64,000 bases of DNA from Sediminibacterium goheungense (GTDB lineage: Bacteria; Bacteroidota; Bacteroidia; Chitinophagales; Chitinophagaceae): NCBI RefSeq assembly GCF_004361915.1, contig NZ_SNWP01000011.1, positions 124,001 to 188,000 of the forward strand, read 5' to 3'. Below, piece by piece: positions 16,565 to 26,609 of the stretch; position 1 is the first letter of the stretch; each line of letters begins with the position of its first letter. A model generated the notes under the pieces. It saw only the letters and a list, made by a program, of their open reading frames with translations, was not told the DNA's origin and ran no database searches. A program made the position numbers and the translations under genes.

Positions 16565-17419
16565 ATGGTTAGAAAAGTAATCTTTACAGCGGCATTATTT
16601 ATGGGTTTACAGCAGGCAAAAGCCCAGCTGATGGAAAGTTTTGTACATCAGGGAGAAGTAGGGGTATCAATCGGTGCTGCCCATTATTTTGGTGACCTCA
16701 ACCCCAATATCAAAGTAAATCGACCCAAAATTGCCGCGGGTCTTTTTTTTCGTAAACAGATCAGTAATTATATCGGCGTTCGTGTATCAGCAGATTATGC
16801 CATGCTTGGATATTCAGATATTTACAGTGATAACGCAGCCCAACGCAGACGTAACCTGAGTTTCAACAGCAATGTATGGGAACTGGCTGTAGCCGGTGAT
16901 TTTAATTTCTTTCGCTTTCAACCCGGTTTTAAAGGCTACCATTATACACCATATGTAGGCATCGGAGTGGGCGTATTCTCTTACGATCCTTATGCCTACC
17001 TGAACGGAGAAAAGGTTCAGCTACGTCCTTTGGGAACGGAGGGTCAGGGTAGCTCTTTGTATCCTGATTTAAAACCTTATAATCCCATTGCTATCAGTAT
17101 ACCTTTCACAGTAGGGTTTAAATATGCATTGAACGAACAGATGAACCTCTTTGGTGAGCTGACCTACCGCTTTACCAATACCGATTATCTGGATGATGTA
17201 AGCGGTCAGTATGCACCGGATGCTTTTCCTCCCTTGCCTGACGGATCGCCTTCGCCTGCGTTCCTCCTGCAGGACAGAAGTTATGAAACCGGTACTTCAA
17301 TTGGCATAAAAGGCCGTCAGCGGGGTAATAGCCCGCAAAAAGATGCTTTTGCCACCTTCAAAGTAGGGGTATCTTTCAGTCTACAGTCCTATAAATGTCC
17401 TACGGTTACTACCCGCTAA
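16565..17419 (+). CDS. DUF6089 family outer-membrane beta-barrel protein
   Basis: 284 residues with a signal peptide (1-20) and a small barrel whose N-terminal part is highly characteristic: VGVSIGAAHYFGDLNP, then RPKIAAGLFFRKQISNY. The family is almost always encoded between nadK and uppS in Bacteroidota, which agrees with the layout here. Its molecular role is unknown; the genomic link to bamA and uppS suggests envelope biogenesis. Confidence 0.88.
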   Translation: MVRKVIFTAALFMGLQQAKAQLMESFVHQGEVGVSIGAAHYFGDLNPNIKVNRPKIAAGLFFRKQISNYIGVRVSADYAMLGYSDIYSDNAAQRRRNLSFNSNVWELAVAGDFNFFRFQPGFKGYHYTPYVGIGVGVFSYDPYAYLNGEKVQLRPLGTEGQGSSLYPDLKPYNPIAISIPFTVGFKYALNEQMNLFGELTYRFTNTDYLDDVSGQYAPDAFPPLPDGSPSPAFLLQDRSYETGTSIGIKGRQRGNSPQKDAFATFKVGVSFSLQSYKCPTVTTR

Positions 17420-17528
17420 GCAGTATTTTAGGCTGAAAAGGGGGGGTGGGGCGATATTTCCCGCAATTAAATCCCTTCAACCCATTGATTTTGTTAATTT
17501 CGCAGCCTTAATATCGCAGAGAACGACC

Positions 17529-18293
17529 ATGGAGTCAGCACTTATTGCACAAATCGATAAAAACCGCCTGCCAAAACATATCGCCATCATTATGGATGGT
17601 AATGGCCGTTGGGCCGAAGAAAAGGGGCAGGAGCGGTTATATGGCCATTTTCATGGCGTGGAAAGTGTTCGTAATATTGTGGAAGGCTGCGCCGAACTCG
17701 GCATAGGTTACCTTACACTGTATGCTTTCAGTACCGAAAACTGGGACCGCCCGGTACAGGAAGTGGAGGGTTTAATGGCTTTACTGGTAGATACCATCCG
17801 TAAGGAAGTTCCCACCCTGAATAAGAACAATATCCGCTTACACGTAATTGGTGACATGCAGATGCTGCCCGAATTTGCCAGGAAAGAACTGAATGAAGCA
17901 CTGGAAATGACAGCAGTCAATACCGGACTAAATCTGGTGATGGCACTGAGTTACAGTAGCCGGTGGGAATTGGTTAATGCGGTAAAACAGATCGGATTGG
18001 ACGTACAATCAGGCAAAATTGCACCGGAAACCATTGATCAGGATACTCTCCAGCAATACCTGTCTACCAGCCAGTTTCCCGACCCGGAGCTCATGATACG
18101 TACCAGTGGCGAATACAGAATCAGTAATTTTCTCTTATACCAGCTGGCTTATGCAGAATTGTATTTTACCAATACCCGCTGGCCAGACTTCAGAAAAGAG
18201 CATTTGTATGAAGCCATCCTTGATTTTCAGTCCCGGGAGCGTCGGTTTGGTAAAACCGGAGAACAGATTCAAAATGAAACGACTCTTGCCTAA
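17529..18293 (+). CDS. uppS: Isoprenyl transferase (undecaprenyl diphosphate synthase)
   Basis: Builds the C55 lipid carrier for peptidoglycan and polysaccharide synthesis by cis-adding isopentenyl units. The 254-residue protein has the signature MDGNGRWAEEKG (about 19-30, catalytic Asp20) and YAFSTENWDRP, and near the end the conserved LMIRTSGEYRISNFLLYQ. The sequence before the ATG contains TAATTTCG, one base off the -7 consensus. bamA follows 156 bp later. Confidence 0.95.
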   Translation: MESALIAQIDKNRLPKHIAIIMDGNGRWAEEKGQERLYGHFHGVESVRNIVEGCAELGIGYLTLYAFSTENWDRPVQEVEGLMALLVDTIRKEVPTLNKNNIRLHVIGDMQMLPEFARKELNEALEMTAVNTGLNLVMALSYSSRWELVNAVKQIGLDVQSGKIAPETIDQDTLQQYLSTSQFPDPELMIRTSGEYRISNFLLYQLAYAELYFTNTRWPDFRKEHLYEAILDFQSRERRFGKTGEQIQNETTLA

Positions 18294-18449
18294 GAAAAAT
18301 GTAAATCCTTTCCAATCAGAAAATAAGGTGGTTGATTTAACAAAGACTTTTAATAATTCCCGTTAATTTGCCCCGTTTAGATAACCCAAAACCATTGCAG
18401 AGACTGCTGTAACAAGAGATCAGCCAGTTGAAGAACAAACAGAAACCGG

Positions 18450-21191
18450 ATGCAGAAAGTGTACAAATTTTTCGTGTTGGCTTTAGTATCATCACTGGTA
18501 GGCAATTTCGCTTATTCACAGGCAACAACTAATAAGGATACCATCATCACTTCAGTAGATGCCGAGCTGCTGAATATTTTCAACCAACGCACGCCCAAAA
18601 AATATAAGGTAGCAGCCATCAGGGTTACCGGTAATAAATTTTTTGATGAAAACCTCCTGATCTCCATAGCGAATATTAATATCGGCGACGAAATCAGTAT
18701 ACCGGGTGGTGATGCTTTTTCAAAAGCCATTACCAAACTCTGGAACGAAAGATATTTCAGTGATGTGGAAATATACATTACCAAACTCGTTGATAAGGAA
18801 ATTGAAATTGAAATTGCCGTAACAGAGCGTCCCCGTTTATCCAGCTTTTTCTTCAAGGGTGTGCGTAAAGGCGAATCTGAGGATCTCACCGGTAAAACCG
18901 GTCTTGTGCGTAACCGGGTAATCACTGAAAACATGAAAATTTCTGCAGTGGAAGCCATCAAGAAATTTTATGGTGAAAAAGGCTATCAGAATGCCACTGT
19001 AAGGATTGATGAGAGAACAGATACCACTTTTGAGAATACATTGATTCTCGATTTTGTAATAAATAAAGGTGCAAAAGTAAAAATCAACAATATCAACTTT
19101 GGGGGTAATACTGTAGAAGCTTCCAAACTCAAGAAGCAACTGAAGGGTACCAAGGAGAAATCAAGGTTAACACTCAATCCATCTTTTGATAGTGGACAGA
19201 TTGTTACCGTTCAGCGCTATGATTTTGAGCAATATTGGCGAGAAAAAGGATTCCTTACCCTCAGTAAAACCAAGAAAGTACTTGACCCCTATGCACGAAT
19301 TAAATTATCGTCGGCAAAATTCGACAGGGTGAAATTCAGCGAGGATAAAGAAAGTTTACTGGATTACTATAATACACTCGGTTACCGCGATGCCGTAATT
19401 GAAAAAGATACGGTTTACTTTAATAAGGCAGGCAACCTCAATATCGACCTGAAAGTAAATGAAGGCCGCAGGTATTATTTTGGGAATATAACCTGGAGAG
19501 GTAATACAAAATATTCTGATTCTATTTTAACAGCCATTCTGGGTATCAGAAAAGGAGATATTTATAACCTCGATGTGCTGAATAAAAAATTAGGTAAGTC
19601 TGCTTCACCGGATGGTGGTGATATAAGTGGTATTTATCAGGATGATGGCTACCTGTTTTTCCGTACCGATCCTGTTGAAACAGCCGTGTATAATGATACC
19701 ATTGATTTCGAAATCAGAATCATTGAGGGGCCGCAGGCAACTATTAAAAATATCCGTATCAGTGGTAACGACAGAACCAAGGAACACGTGATCCGTCGTG
19801 AACTGAGAACCATTCCCGGAGAAAAATTCAGCCGTACAGATCTTATCCGTTCACAGCGTGAGATTGCACAGTTGAATTATTTCAACCAGGAAAAAATTGG
19901 TATCAATCCTATTCCGAATCCTGAAGATGGAACAGTAGATATTAACTACAGTGTGGAAGAAAAATCGAGCGATCAGCTGGAACTAAGTGCCGGTTGGGGT
20001 GGTATGATTGGTTTGACCGGAACACTGGGAGTATCGTTCAATAACTTCTCTATCAGGAATATCCTGAAAAAATCGGCCTGGGATCCATTGCCAATGGGTG
20101 ATGGTCAGAAACTGAGCCTGCGTGTACAGAGTAACGGTAAAGCCTTCCGTTCTTATAACTTCTCATTTACTGAGCCCTGGCTCGGAGGAAAGAAAAGAAA
20201 TGCACTGACCTTTAGCATTTATAATACCCGTTTCGGACAAACTTTTAATCCTACAACAGGTCTTTTCGATCCGAATTATTCCAATACCAGTTTTATCTCT
20301 ACAACGGGTGCTACCATCAGCCTTGCCAAGCAGTTAAAATGGCCGGATGACTTTTTCTCTTTATCGCTGGGTTTAAACTTTACCCGCTATAAGCTGAGCA
20401 ATTACGCCATCGATCCTATTAACCTGCCCGGGTTCGATAATGGTAATGTACACAACTTTAACTTCAGAATCGCTTTACAGCGTTCTTCTGTTGACCAACC
20501 TTTGTTCCCCCGTTCGGGTTCTAACTTTATGCTGAGTCTGGCGGTAACACCACCTTACTCACTGATTAATAAAAACATTGTTACGGCTACCAATCCTTAT
20601 CGTTGGGTAGAGTACCATAAATGGCGCTTTAATGGTGAGTGGTTTGTGCCATTGGGCAGACCCCATGGTGAAGACAGAAACAAGCAGTTTGTACTGCGCG
20701 CCTCTGCTAAATTTGGATTCCTGGGTAAATTCAATAAGAACCTGCAGATATCTCCCTTTGAACGTTTCCAGGTGGGTGATGCAGGTTTGAGCAACCAGTT
20801 TGCTTTATTAGGGTATGATATCATTGCACACCGCGGATACCCGGTTTATGATAACTCAAACCCCAAAGTGAACCCCGATCAGCAGCAGGCCAGACAATAT
20901 TTTACAATTTTTAACAAATACACCATGGAGCTCAGGTATCCGTTGAGCCTGAACCCCAGCAGTACCATTTATGGGCTTGCATTCTATGAGGCTGCGAATG
21001 GTTGGTTTAACATCAAAGATTACAATCCTTTTAAGCTCAGAAGATCGGTTGGACTGGGTATGCGCTTCTTCCTGCCGATGTTTGGGTTGCTTGGATTTGA
21101 TTATGGCATAGGATTGGATAGGTTTTCACCAAATGGTTCAATGAAAGATGCAGCAAGGTTTACCTTTATGCTGGGCTTTGAACCGGAATAA
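18450..21191 (+). CDS. bamA: Outer membrane protein assembly factor BamA
   Basis: The central subunit of the outer-membrane protein insertion machine. 913 residues with a signal peptide (1-24), five POTRA domains in the N-terminal 470 residues (for example VAAIRVTGNKFFDENLL and IRISGNDRTKEHVIRREL) and a C-terminal 16-strand barrel ending in FMLGFEPE. It is longer than the E. coli protein (about 800), as is usual in Bacteroidota. The two Skp/OmpH genes follow 23 and about 580 bp later, an arrangement that matches periplasmic chaperones being made with their delivery machine. Confidence 0.95.
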   Translation: MQKVYKFFVLALVSSLVGNFAYSQATTNKDTIITSVDAELLNIFNQRTPKKYKVAAIRVTGNKFFDENLLISIANINIGDEISIPGGDAFSKAITKLWNERYFSDVEIYITKLVDKEIEIEIAVTERPRLSSFFFKGVRKGESEDLTGKTGLVRNRVITENMKISAVEAIKKFYGEKGYQNATVRIDERTDTTFENTLILDFVINKGAKVKINNINFGGNTVEASKLKKQLKGTKEKSRLTLNPSFDSGQIVTVQRYDFEQYWREKGFLTLSKTKKVLDPYARIKLSSAKFDRVKFSEDKESLLDYYNTLGYRDAVIEKDTVYFNKAGNLNIDLKVNEGRRYYFGNITWRGNTKYSDSILTAILGIRKGDIYNLDVLNKKLGKSASPDGGDISGIYQDDGYLFFRTDPVETAVYNDTIDFEIRIIEGPQATIKNIRISGNDRTKEHVIRRELRTIPGEKFSRTDLIRSQREIAQLNYFNQEKIGINPIPNPEDGTVDINYSVEEKSSDQLELSAGWGGMIGLTGTLGVSFNNFSIRNILKKSAWDPLPMGDGQKLSLRVQSNGKAFRSYNFSFTEPWLGGKKRNALTFSIYNTRFGQTFNPTTGLFDPNYSNTSFISTTGATISLAKQLKWPDDFFSLSLGLNFTRYKLSNYAIDPINLPGFDNGNVHNFNFRIALQRSSVDQPLFPRSGSNFMLSLAVTPPYSLINKNIVTATNPYRWVEYHKWRFNGEWFVPLGRPHGEDRNKQFVLRASAKFGFLGKFNKNLQISPFERFQVGDAGLSNQFALLGYDIIAHRGYPVYDNSNPKVNPDQQQARQYFTIFNKYTMELRYPLSLNPSSTIYGLAFYEAANGWFNIKDYNPFKLRRSVGLGMRFFLPMFGLLGFDYGIGLDRFSPNGSMKDAARFTFMLGFEPE

Positions 21192-21214
21192 ACCTGAACC
21201 CTAAAAAAAAGTTT

Positions 21215-21730
21215 ATGAAAAAAACCTTACTCATTGCACTTGTATTGGTATGTACGGCCTTCTCTACACAAGCTCAGCAGCGCTATGCCATCATCGACAC
21301 AAAATATATCCTGGAACGTATTCCGGAATATCGTGATGCAGATAAAAAACTGCAGCAGGTGGGTGAACAATGGCAGAAAGAAATAGACGATAAGCAAACC
21401 CAGCTCGATAAAATGTATAAAAACTATGAGGCTGAGCAGTTTATGCTCACCGAAGAGTTGAGGAAAAAAAGAGAAGATGAGCTTTTTGTAAGAGAGAAGG
21501 AAATCCGCGACCTGCAAAAAAAACGTTTTGGCTATGAAGGCGACCTGTTTAAAGAGCGTCAGCGACTTATAAAACCGGTTCAGGACAGGGTCTACAATGC
21601 CGTTCAGAAAATGGCACTGGCCCGTTCTTATGACTTCGTACTCGATAAAAGTGAAGGAATTACCGTTATATTTGCCGACCCCAAGCTGGATAAAAGCGAT
21701 GATATCCTGAAAGAACTGGGGATTAAATAA
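21215..21730 (+). CDS. OmpH/Skp family periplasmic chaperone (first copy)
   Basis: 171 residues: signal peptide (1-20), then a short beta segment YAIIDTKYILERIPEY, a long charged coiled-coil (about 40-110) and a closing domain with YDFVLDKSEGITVIFADP. This is the Skp/OmpH plan, a trimeric chaperone that holds unfolded outer-membrane proteins for BamA. It directly follows bamA and precedes a second OmpH gene by 37 bp, all probably in one transcript. Confidence 0.9.
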   Translation: MKKTLLIALVLVCTAFSTQAQQRYAIIDTKYILERIPEYRDADKKLQQVGEQWQKEIDDKQTQLDKMYKNYEAEQFMLTEELRKKREDELFVREKEIRDLQKKRFGYEGDLFKERQRLIKPVQDRVYNAVQKMALARSYDFVLDKSEGITVIFADPKLDKSDDILKELGIK

Positions 21731-21767
21731 GAACAACTAAAACCAAATTTTCACAAACCTCTCTACA

Positions 21768-22388
21768 ATGAAGAAATTATTACTTGTGTGTGTGACTGTA
21801 GCGGCCAGCTTACTGTTCTCCAACAATGCTCAATCTCAGGTTAAGATCGGTTATTTTGATGAGCAAACCCTGTTAAGCCTGTTTCCCGGTATCGACAAAA
21901 TTGATACATTGATGAATTCTTATGTAAGAGATTCATTGAATGTAGAATATCAATATTCTGTTGTTGAATATCAGCGCAGAGACAGTCTTTTCAAAAAAGA
22001 TTCTGCTACCATGCCTGCTAAAGCAAGAGAACTTGCTATCAGCGAGTTGAATAACCTTTATTACAAAATAGCTAACTGGCAGCAATATTCACAGGAAATG
22101 CAGCAGTCTAAAATGGATCGTTTGCTGTTGCCTTACAGACAACAAATGGTAGCTGCATTGCAACAGGTAGTAGCTGAGAATAAATATACGCTGGTATTAA
22201 AGGCAGAAGCCATATCTCCATACATCGACCCAAGCTTAAGTATTCTTGATAATCTCACCATTCGTACAGCCATCAAGTTAAAACTTGAACTGCCGAAAGA
22301 ATGGACAGATGCTTGGAAAGCAGCGGGCGGTACCATACCTGGTTCAACAGGTGCTAAACCTGCTACACCAGCTCCTAAAAAGAATTAA
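21768..22388 (+). CDS. OmpH/Skp family periplasmic chaperone (second copy)
   Basis: 206 residues: signal peptide (1-23), KIGYFDEQTLLSLFPGIDKID, a coiled-coil middle and a C-terminal tail rich in Pro and Ala (GAKPATPAPKKN) that the first copy lacks. It is diverged from its neighbour, so the pair is an old duplication rather than a recent one. It ends the bamA block with a strong terminator. Confidence 0.87.
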   Translation: MKKLLLVCVTVAASLLFSNNAQSQVKIGYFDEQTLLSLFPGIDKIDTLMNSYVRDSLNVEYQYSVVEYQRRDSLFKKDSATMPAKARELAISELNNLYYKIANWQQYSQEMQQSKMDRLLLPYRQQMVAALQQVVAENKYTLVLKAEAISPYIDPSLSILDNLTIRTAIKLKLELPKEWTDAWKAAGGTIPGSTGAKPATPAPKKN

Positions 22389-22411
22389 TCATTTTCTTAC
22401 TGAATGAATAG

Positions 22412-22436
22412 AAACCCGCCTTTAAGGCGGGTTTTT
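22412..22436 (+). terminator. Intrinsic terminator after the bamA-ompH block
   Basis: Stem AACCCGCC/GGCGGGTT with a 4-nt loop followed by six Ts, 24 nt after the stop of the second ompH gene. Confidence 0.92.
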
Positions 22437-22506
22437 TCGTAAAATTTAAAGAGATTCTAATATGTAATGCAGGTTGATATGTTTAGTTTAGTAGAAACAC
22501 CTACTG

Positions 22507-24609
22507 ATGAAACTACTGCTTATAGCAATCAGCATAGTATTGCTGTGTACCTATACCCATGCACAGGATTACCTGAAACAGGGCGACGCCTGTTATACCC
22601 AGAAAAATTATTCCTGTGCTTACGATAATTATATGAAAGGGTATGAGGCCAATCTTCCGGCCCAGAAAAACCTGCTGTATTTCAGAATCGGTTATTGCCT
22701 CAATAACATGAAACGATTTGAAGAGTCGAAAGTATGGCTGAGACGTGCCTTGAATGAGAAAACAGAACTTGATCCTACCTGGTCAATGGCTTTCGCGCAC
22801 TATAGTACTTATAAATACGATTCTGCAGCTATTTATTATACACGTGCCTATGCACTGGCCACAAGTATTGAAAATAAAAAAAGCATTGCTTACTATGCAG
22901 GACTTTCCTTTTACAATGTAAAAAATTATTCATCGGCACTTACGCAGTTCACCAATTGTCTGAAACACGATACTGCTGATCTTAATACACAAACTTATAT
23001 TGCACGTACCCAATTTGCGCTTAAAAATTACACGACCGCAGAAAATGAATTCAGGAAATTACTGATTGTTTCAAAAGATTCAGCATCCATCAGCTATGCA
23101 CATAAAATGATCGGGGAAGTATTTTATAATCAACGTAAATATCCAACGGCCATTTCTTCTTATAGAAATGCCTTACAATATACCCCCAAAGACTACCAAC
23201 TCTTAGGATATATAGGTGATTGTTACCTGAATCAAAGTAAGAACGATTCGGCCAGGCTTATTTATCAACAGGCAATTGATGGAACGAAAAGCCAGCAAAA
23301 ACTATTTCTTAGCGATAGTATCTTTATGGCAGATCTTAGCCGTGGGTTACTGAGTACTTATATCAATCAGAAAGATACCCTTAATGCCATCCGTAAGCTT
23401 TCCGAAATTATCAGGTATGATATTGAACAAGAACAAATAGCAAATCTGTTGAATGTACTGGTTGTTCAGAGAAGAGATCTGAAAGCATTGGAATCCCTCA
23501 TGCCGGTACTGATATCAGGCTATAAATTATATAGCATGAAAGCTGAACTGGCCTCGTTGTATAACAATGCAGCCATAGTATATGATCAGCTGAAAATGCA
23601 ACCCAAAGCAATCGCTCATTACCGACTCGCAGTACAGGCTAACTATCCACCCTCTGATTATATCGGATCAGGGTTTATCAAAAACCTTATCAAAGAAAAA
23701 AAATACAAAGAAGCCAGTGATAGTGTAAATAACTGGGAAAAACTGCCTAATAAATATCCTGATCTATATAAACAGTTTACACAGAACATGAAAGGCAGAA
23801 TTGCTTATGCGCAAAATGATACAGCAACTGCGGCGAGGTATTTTAAAGAAACGATTAAGCTTAATTATACCTCACCTGATGCGAATCTATTTCTAGGTAA
23901 GATGTTATTAGATCGAAAAGACTCTTCCGCAGCCTTTAATTATTGGGGAAGAATAACAAGTGCCATCAATTTTATAACCGAGCAGGAGGCAATATTGGAA
24001 GTGTTTAAATTCGTGGGTTTGCGATATTTTGAATCTGCATCGAAAAACCCAACTTATGGTTATACCAGTTTTACCAGTGCTTCAGATTTTTTTGATAAAG
24101 CATTTGCTATAGACAGTAACCAGGCGCTTATTCGTTTATACGCAGGTATTACCCATCTTCAGCTAAAGCGCATTTACACAGGCAAATCACACTTACTAAA
24201 AGCGGTAGATTTATACCAAAAGAAAAAAGATACATTGGGTATTGTTTACCGTTGGTTGGGTTATGCTGAAATGCGTGGTGAAACCTTACCGAATTATACC
24301 AAAGCGTTCGATTATTATCAGAAAGGCATACAGGCTAATCCCCTTGATTCAGCCATTGTAAATGATCTGGCCACAGCCTACTATCAACAGAAAGATTATG
24401 TAAAAGCAGCAGAGCATTTCGGGAAAACAACAAACCTGTATAAAAGCACAGGTAATAAAGCAGTTTCTTTTTACAACAAGGCACTAAGCTTGTACATGAA
24501 TAAGCAAAAAACAGAAGCCATGGCAGAGGTAACCAGGAGCCTTGAATTGAACCCTAAATATGCAGATGCCTTGAAACTAAAAGCAGAACTCGAAAAACCC
24601 ACACAATAG
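22507..24609 (+). CDS. Exported tetratricopeptide-repeat protein
   Basis: 700 residues with a signal peptide (1-19) and TPR units over most of the length; clear examples are KQGDACYTQKNYSCAYDNY near residue 26 and AIVNDLATAYYQQKDYVKAA near 620. TPR arrays mediate protein contacts, here in the periplasm or at a membrane surface. No catalytic domain is seen. It sits between the bamA block and murI and is followed directly by the murI promoter element. Confidence 0.82.
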   Translation: MKLLLIAISIVLLCTYTHAQDYLKQGDACYTQKNYSCAYDNYMKGYEANLPAQKNLLYFRIGYCLNNMKRFEESKVWLRRALNEKTELDPTWSMAFAHYSTYKYDSAAIYYTRAYALATSIENKKSIAYYAGLSFYNVKNYSSALTQFTNCLKHDTADLNTQTYIARTQFALKNYTTAENEFRKLLIVSKDSASISYAHKMIGEVFYNQRKYPTAISSYRNALQYTPKDYQLLGYIGDCYLNQSKNDSARLIYQQAIDGTKSQQKLFLSDSIFMADLSRGLLSTYINQKDTLNAIRKLSEIIRYDIEQEQIANLLNVLVVQRRDLKALESLMPVLISGYKLYSMKAELASLYNNAAIVYDQLKMQPKAIAHYRLAVQANYPPSDYIGSGFIKNLIKEKKYKEASDSVNNWEKLPNKYPDLYKQFTQNMKGRIAYAQNDTATAARYFKETIKLNYTSPDANLFLGKMLLDRKDSSAAFNYWGRITSAINFITEQEAILEVFKFVGLRYFESASKNPTYGYTSFTSASDFFDKAFAIDSNQALIRLYAGITHLQLKRIYTGKSHLLKAVDLYQKKKDTLGIVYRWLGYAEMRGETLPNYTKAFDYYQKGIQANPLDSAIVNDLATAYYQQKDYVKAAEHFGKTTNLYKSTGNKAVSFYNKALSLYMNKQKTEAMAEVTRSLELNPKYADALKLKAELEKPTQ

Positions 24610-24615
24610 ATGCCT

Positions 24616-24623
24616 TAACTTTG
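24616..24623 (+). promoter_or_regulatory. TAnnTTTG promoter element of murI, probably leaderless
   Basis: TAACTTTG, full consensus match, ends 4 bp before the murI ATG, so the transcript should begin at or within a few bases of the start codon. Confidence 0.55.
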
Positions 24624-24627
24624 TAGT

Positions 24628-25458
24628 ATGGCAAATAAAAAGCCCATCGGGGTTTTCGATAGTGGTTATGGCGGCCTTACCGTTTTAAAGGAAATTGTAA
24701 AGGTTTTGCCTGAATACGACTATCTATATCTCGGCGATAATGCAAGGGCCCCTTATGGTCCTCGTTCATTTGATACCGTATACCAGTATACACTCCAATG
24801 TGTGCAGTGGTTTTTTTCACAGGGCTGCGAATTGGTGATACTGGCTTGTAATACAGCCTCAGCCAAAGCATTGCGCACCATTCAACAGCAGGACCTCCCC
24901 AAAATCGCGCCCGATAAAAGGGTACTGGGTGTAATACGCCCAACAACAGAAGTGATTGGTAACTATAGTAAAACCGGTTCTGTAGGTATATTAGGTACCA
25001 ATGGAACCATCGTCAGTGAAAGCTACCCCATTGAAATTGCGAAATTCTTTCCCTCTTTACAAGTGTACCAGGAAGCCTGCCCGATGTGGGTACCACTGGT
25101 AGAAAACAATGAATACAATAAACCCGGTGCCGATTATTTTATTCAGCAACACCTCCATCATCTTTTTGGTAAGTCGAAAGAAATCGATACGATTTTACTG
25201 GCCTGTACCCACTATCCGTTGCTGATAGACAAAATCAGATCCTTTGCACCGGCAAACACCCGCATTTTATCGCAGGGTGAAATAGTAGCGAATAGCCTGA
25301 GGGATTACCTGGAACGACATCCCGCCTTGGCAGGTATCTGTACAAGAGAGGGGGGGAGAAGATTTTTTACGACCGATTCTGTGACCGATTTCGATAACCA
25401 TGCTACTGTTTTTTATGGAAAACCAGTCAGTTCAGAACATGTAGAACTCAGTCTCTAG
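24628..25458 (+). CDS. murI: Glutamate racemase
   Basis: Converts L- to D-glutamate for peptidoglycan. The 276-residue protein has the acid-base cysteines Cys74 (ACNTASA) and Cys193 (ACTHYP), the N-terminal GVFDSGYGGLTVL with Asp11, and a normal length for the family. It has its own promoter element overlapping the end of the TPR gene region. The pairing with the bamA-ompH genes is conserved in Bacteroidota. Confidence 0.95.
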   Translation: MANKKPIGVFDSGYGGLTVLKEIVKVLPEYDYLYLGDNARAPYGPRSFDTVYQYTLQCVQWFFSQGCELVILACNTASAKALRTIQQQDLPKIAPDKRVLGVIRPTTEVIGNYSKTGSVGILGTNGTIVSESYPIEIAKFFPSLQVYQEACPMWVPLVENNEYNKPGADYFIQQHLHHLFGKSKEIDTILLACTHYPLLIDKIRSFAPANTRILSQGEIVANSLRDYLERHPALAGICTREGGRRFFTTDSVTDFDNHATVFYGKPVSSEHVELSL

Positions 25459-25532
25459 ACATTTTTTCAACTGATAATCAATCTTTTAAGAAATCTAAAG
25501 CATTTTTTCACCTCTTTTTCATTGCTTTTCCT

Positions 25533-25540
25533 TAGTTTTG
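25533..25540 (+). promoter_or_regulatory. TAnnTTTG promoter element for rpmH-rnpA
   Basis: TAGTTTTG, full consensus match in the 163-bp gap before rpmH, leaving a leader of about 75 nt. Bases 25459-25532 are T-rich without further structure. Confidence 0.5.
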
Positions 25541-25621
25541 CCGTCCTTTCACAAACAGCAGTATGGTGACTGCCGTAATGAAATGAAACAAGATTATTGG
25601 GTTAGCTAAAAAAACGTAATT

Positions 25622-25777
25622 ATGAAACGTACATTTCAACCGCATAAACGCCGCCGTAAATCTGTTCACGGATTCCGCAAGCGTATGCAAACTGCCAACG
25701 GTCGTAAAGTATTGGCCAGCCGCAGAGCGAAAGGCCGCAAGAAACTGACTGTTTCCAGCGAGAAAGGATTAAAATAA
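25622..25777 (+). CDS. rpmH: 50S ribosomal protein L34
   Basis: A 51-residue, strongly basic protein that begins [18 protein letters not shown] and continues [18 protein letters not shown], which is diagnostic for L34. It is one of the smallest large-subunit proteins. As in most bacteria it lies just upstream of rnpA; here a terminator hairpin stands between them. Confidence 0.97.
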   Translation: MKRTFQPHKRRRKSVHGFRKRMQTANGRKVLASRRAKGRKKLTVSSEKGLK

Positions 25778-25831
25778 AATAAACGCTGATCCGTCTATCT
25801 ATGTTAGAGGACGAATCACTGAAAAAAATAT

Positions 25832-25860
25832 AAAGTCCCGCCGTAAAGCGGGACTTTTTT
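25832..25860 (+). terminator. Intrinsic terminator or attenuator between rpmH and rnpA
   Basis: A 10-bp stem AAAGTCCCGC/GCGGGACTTT with a 6-nt loop, followed by a T run. It would let L34 be made in large excess over the RNase P protein if read-through is partial. Confidence 0.88.
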
Positions 25861-25874
25861 AGTTTAGCGCATTC

Positions 25875-26267
25875 ATGAAGTTGAACGGTTACCATAAAAA
25901 GGAAAAACTCAAAAGCAGAACGCAGCTGGAAGCCATTTTTGCTACCGGCAAGTCGTTTTCTGTATTTCCTGTAAAAATCTTTTTTCTGGAAACAGATACT
26001 TCAGAAACAGCATATATAAAAGCCGGGGTAGGTGTAAGTGCCAGGCATTTTAAAAAGGCGGTTCACCGTAACAGAATCAAGCGATTGTTGCGAGAAGCCT
26101 ATCGTCTCGAAAAACAAACTTTGCTGCATCAATTAGAGAAGCATGGGAAAAAAATAGCCATTTTCCTTTTATACATTGATAAAGAAATGCCTGATTATAT
26201 AGTATTAAGGGAAAAGATGAAAGATGGTTTTGAAAAGCTGCAAAGCAGACTTGCTATTCAGGAATAA
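25875..26267 (+). CDS. rnpA: Ribonuclease P protein component
   Basis: Protein subunit of RNase P, which removes the 5' leader of tRNA precursors. 130 residues with the RNA-binding signature HRNRIKRLLREAYR (about 59-72) and an early KKEKLKSRTQLEAIF helix. It follows rpmH and precedes yidD by 27 bp, the standard order. Confidence 0.93.
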   Translation: MKLNGYHKKEKLKSRTQLEAIFATGKSFSVFPVKIFFLETDTSETAYIKAGVGVSARHFKKAVHRNRIKRLLREAYRLEKQTLLHQLEKHGKKIAIFLLYIDKEMPDYIVLREKMKDGFEKLQSRLAIQE

Positions 26268-26294
26268 ATTGCCATTATTCTTTATCAGAAACAT

Positions 26295-26525
26295 ATGAAA
26301 TACCTGCTACAGATACTTAGTTATCCCTTCATTTTGCTGATCAGGTTTTATCAGTATGTACTATCTCCTGCCATGGGTCCCAAGTGCAGGTTTACACCTA
26401 CTTGTTCTCAATATGCCATCACGGCATTACAAAAATATGGCTTAATAAAAGGAGGGTGGCTGGCGATGAAACGTATCAGTAAATGCAGGCCCGGCGGCGG
26501 ACATGGCTATGATCCGGTACCGTAG
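26295..26525 (+). CDS. yidD: Membrane protein insertion efficiency factor YidD
   Basis: 76 residues with an amphipathic N-terminal helix and the family signature [24 protein letters not shown], ending [10 protein letters not shown]. The family helps YidC-dependent membrane insertion. No yidC is next to it in this window. Its stop codon abuts a heptad-repeat hairpin. Confidence 0.93.
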   Translation: MKYLLQILSYPFILLIRFYQYVLSPAMGPKCRFTPTCSQYAITALQKYGLIKGGWLAMKRISKCRPGGGHGYDPVP

Positions 26526-26609
26526 GAAACAGAGAATCATGAAACAGAGAAATAAGAAAATGATATACTGCTCTACTTTCTTATTTCTTATTTCTTATTT
26601 CTCTGTTCC
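26526..26609. repeat. Heptad-repeat hairpin E4 (word TTATTTC)
   Basis: Between convergent stop codons, touching both. The right arm is TTATTTC three times then TCTGTTC, and the left arm is GAAACAG/AGAAATA units. A 17-bp perfect stem is formed by 26543-26559 with 26591-26607. Confidence 0.88.

Noticed and set aside
21215..22388. The two ompH genes as a recent tandem duplication
   Set aside because: They share the fold plan but differ strongly in sequence, length and C-terminal tail.
26526..26609. Heptad hairpins as insertion-sequence ends or REP elements
   Set aside because: No transposase or RAYT-like gene is in the window, there are no target duplications that I can see, and the sequences differ between sites while the period is kept.
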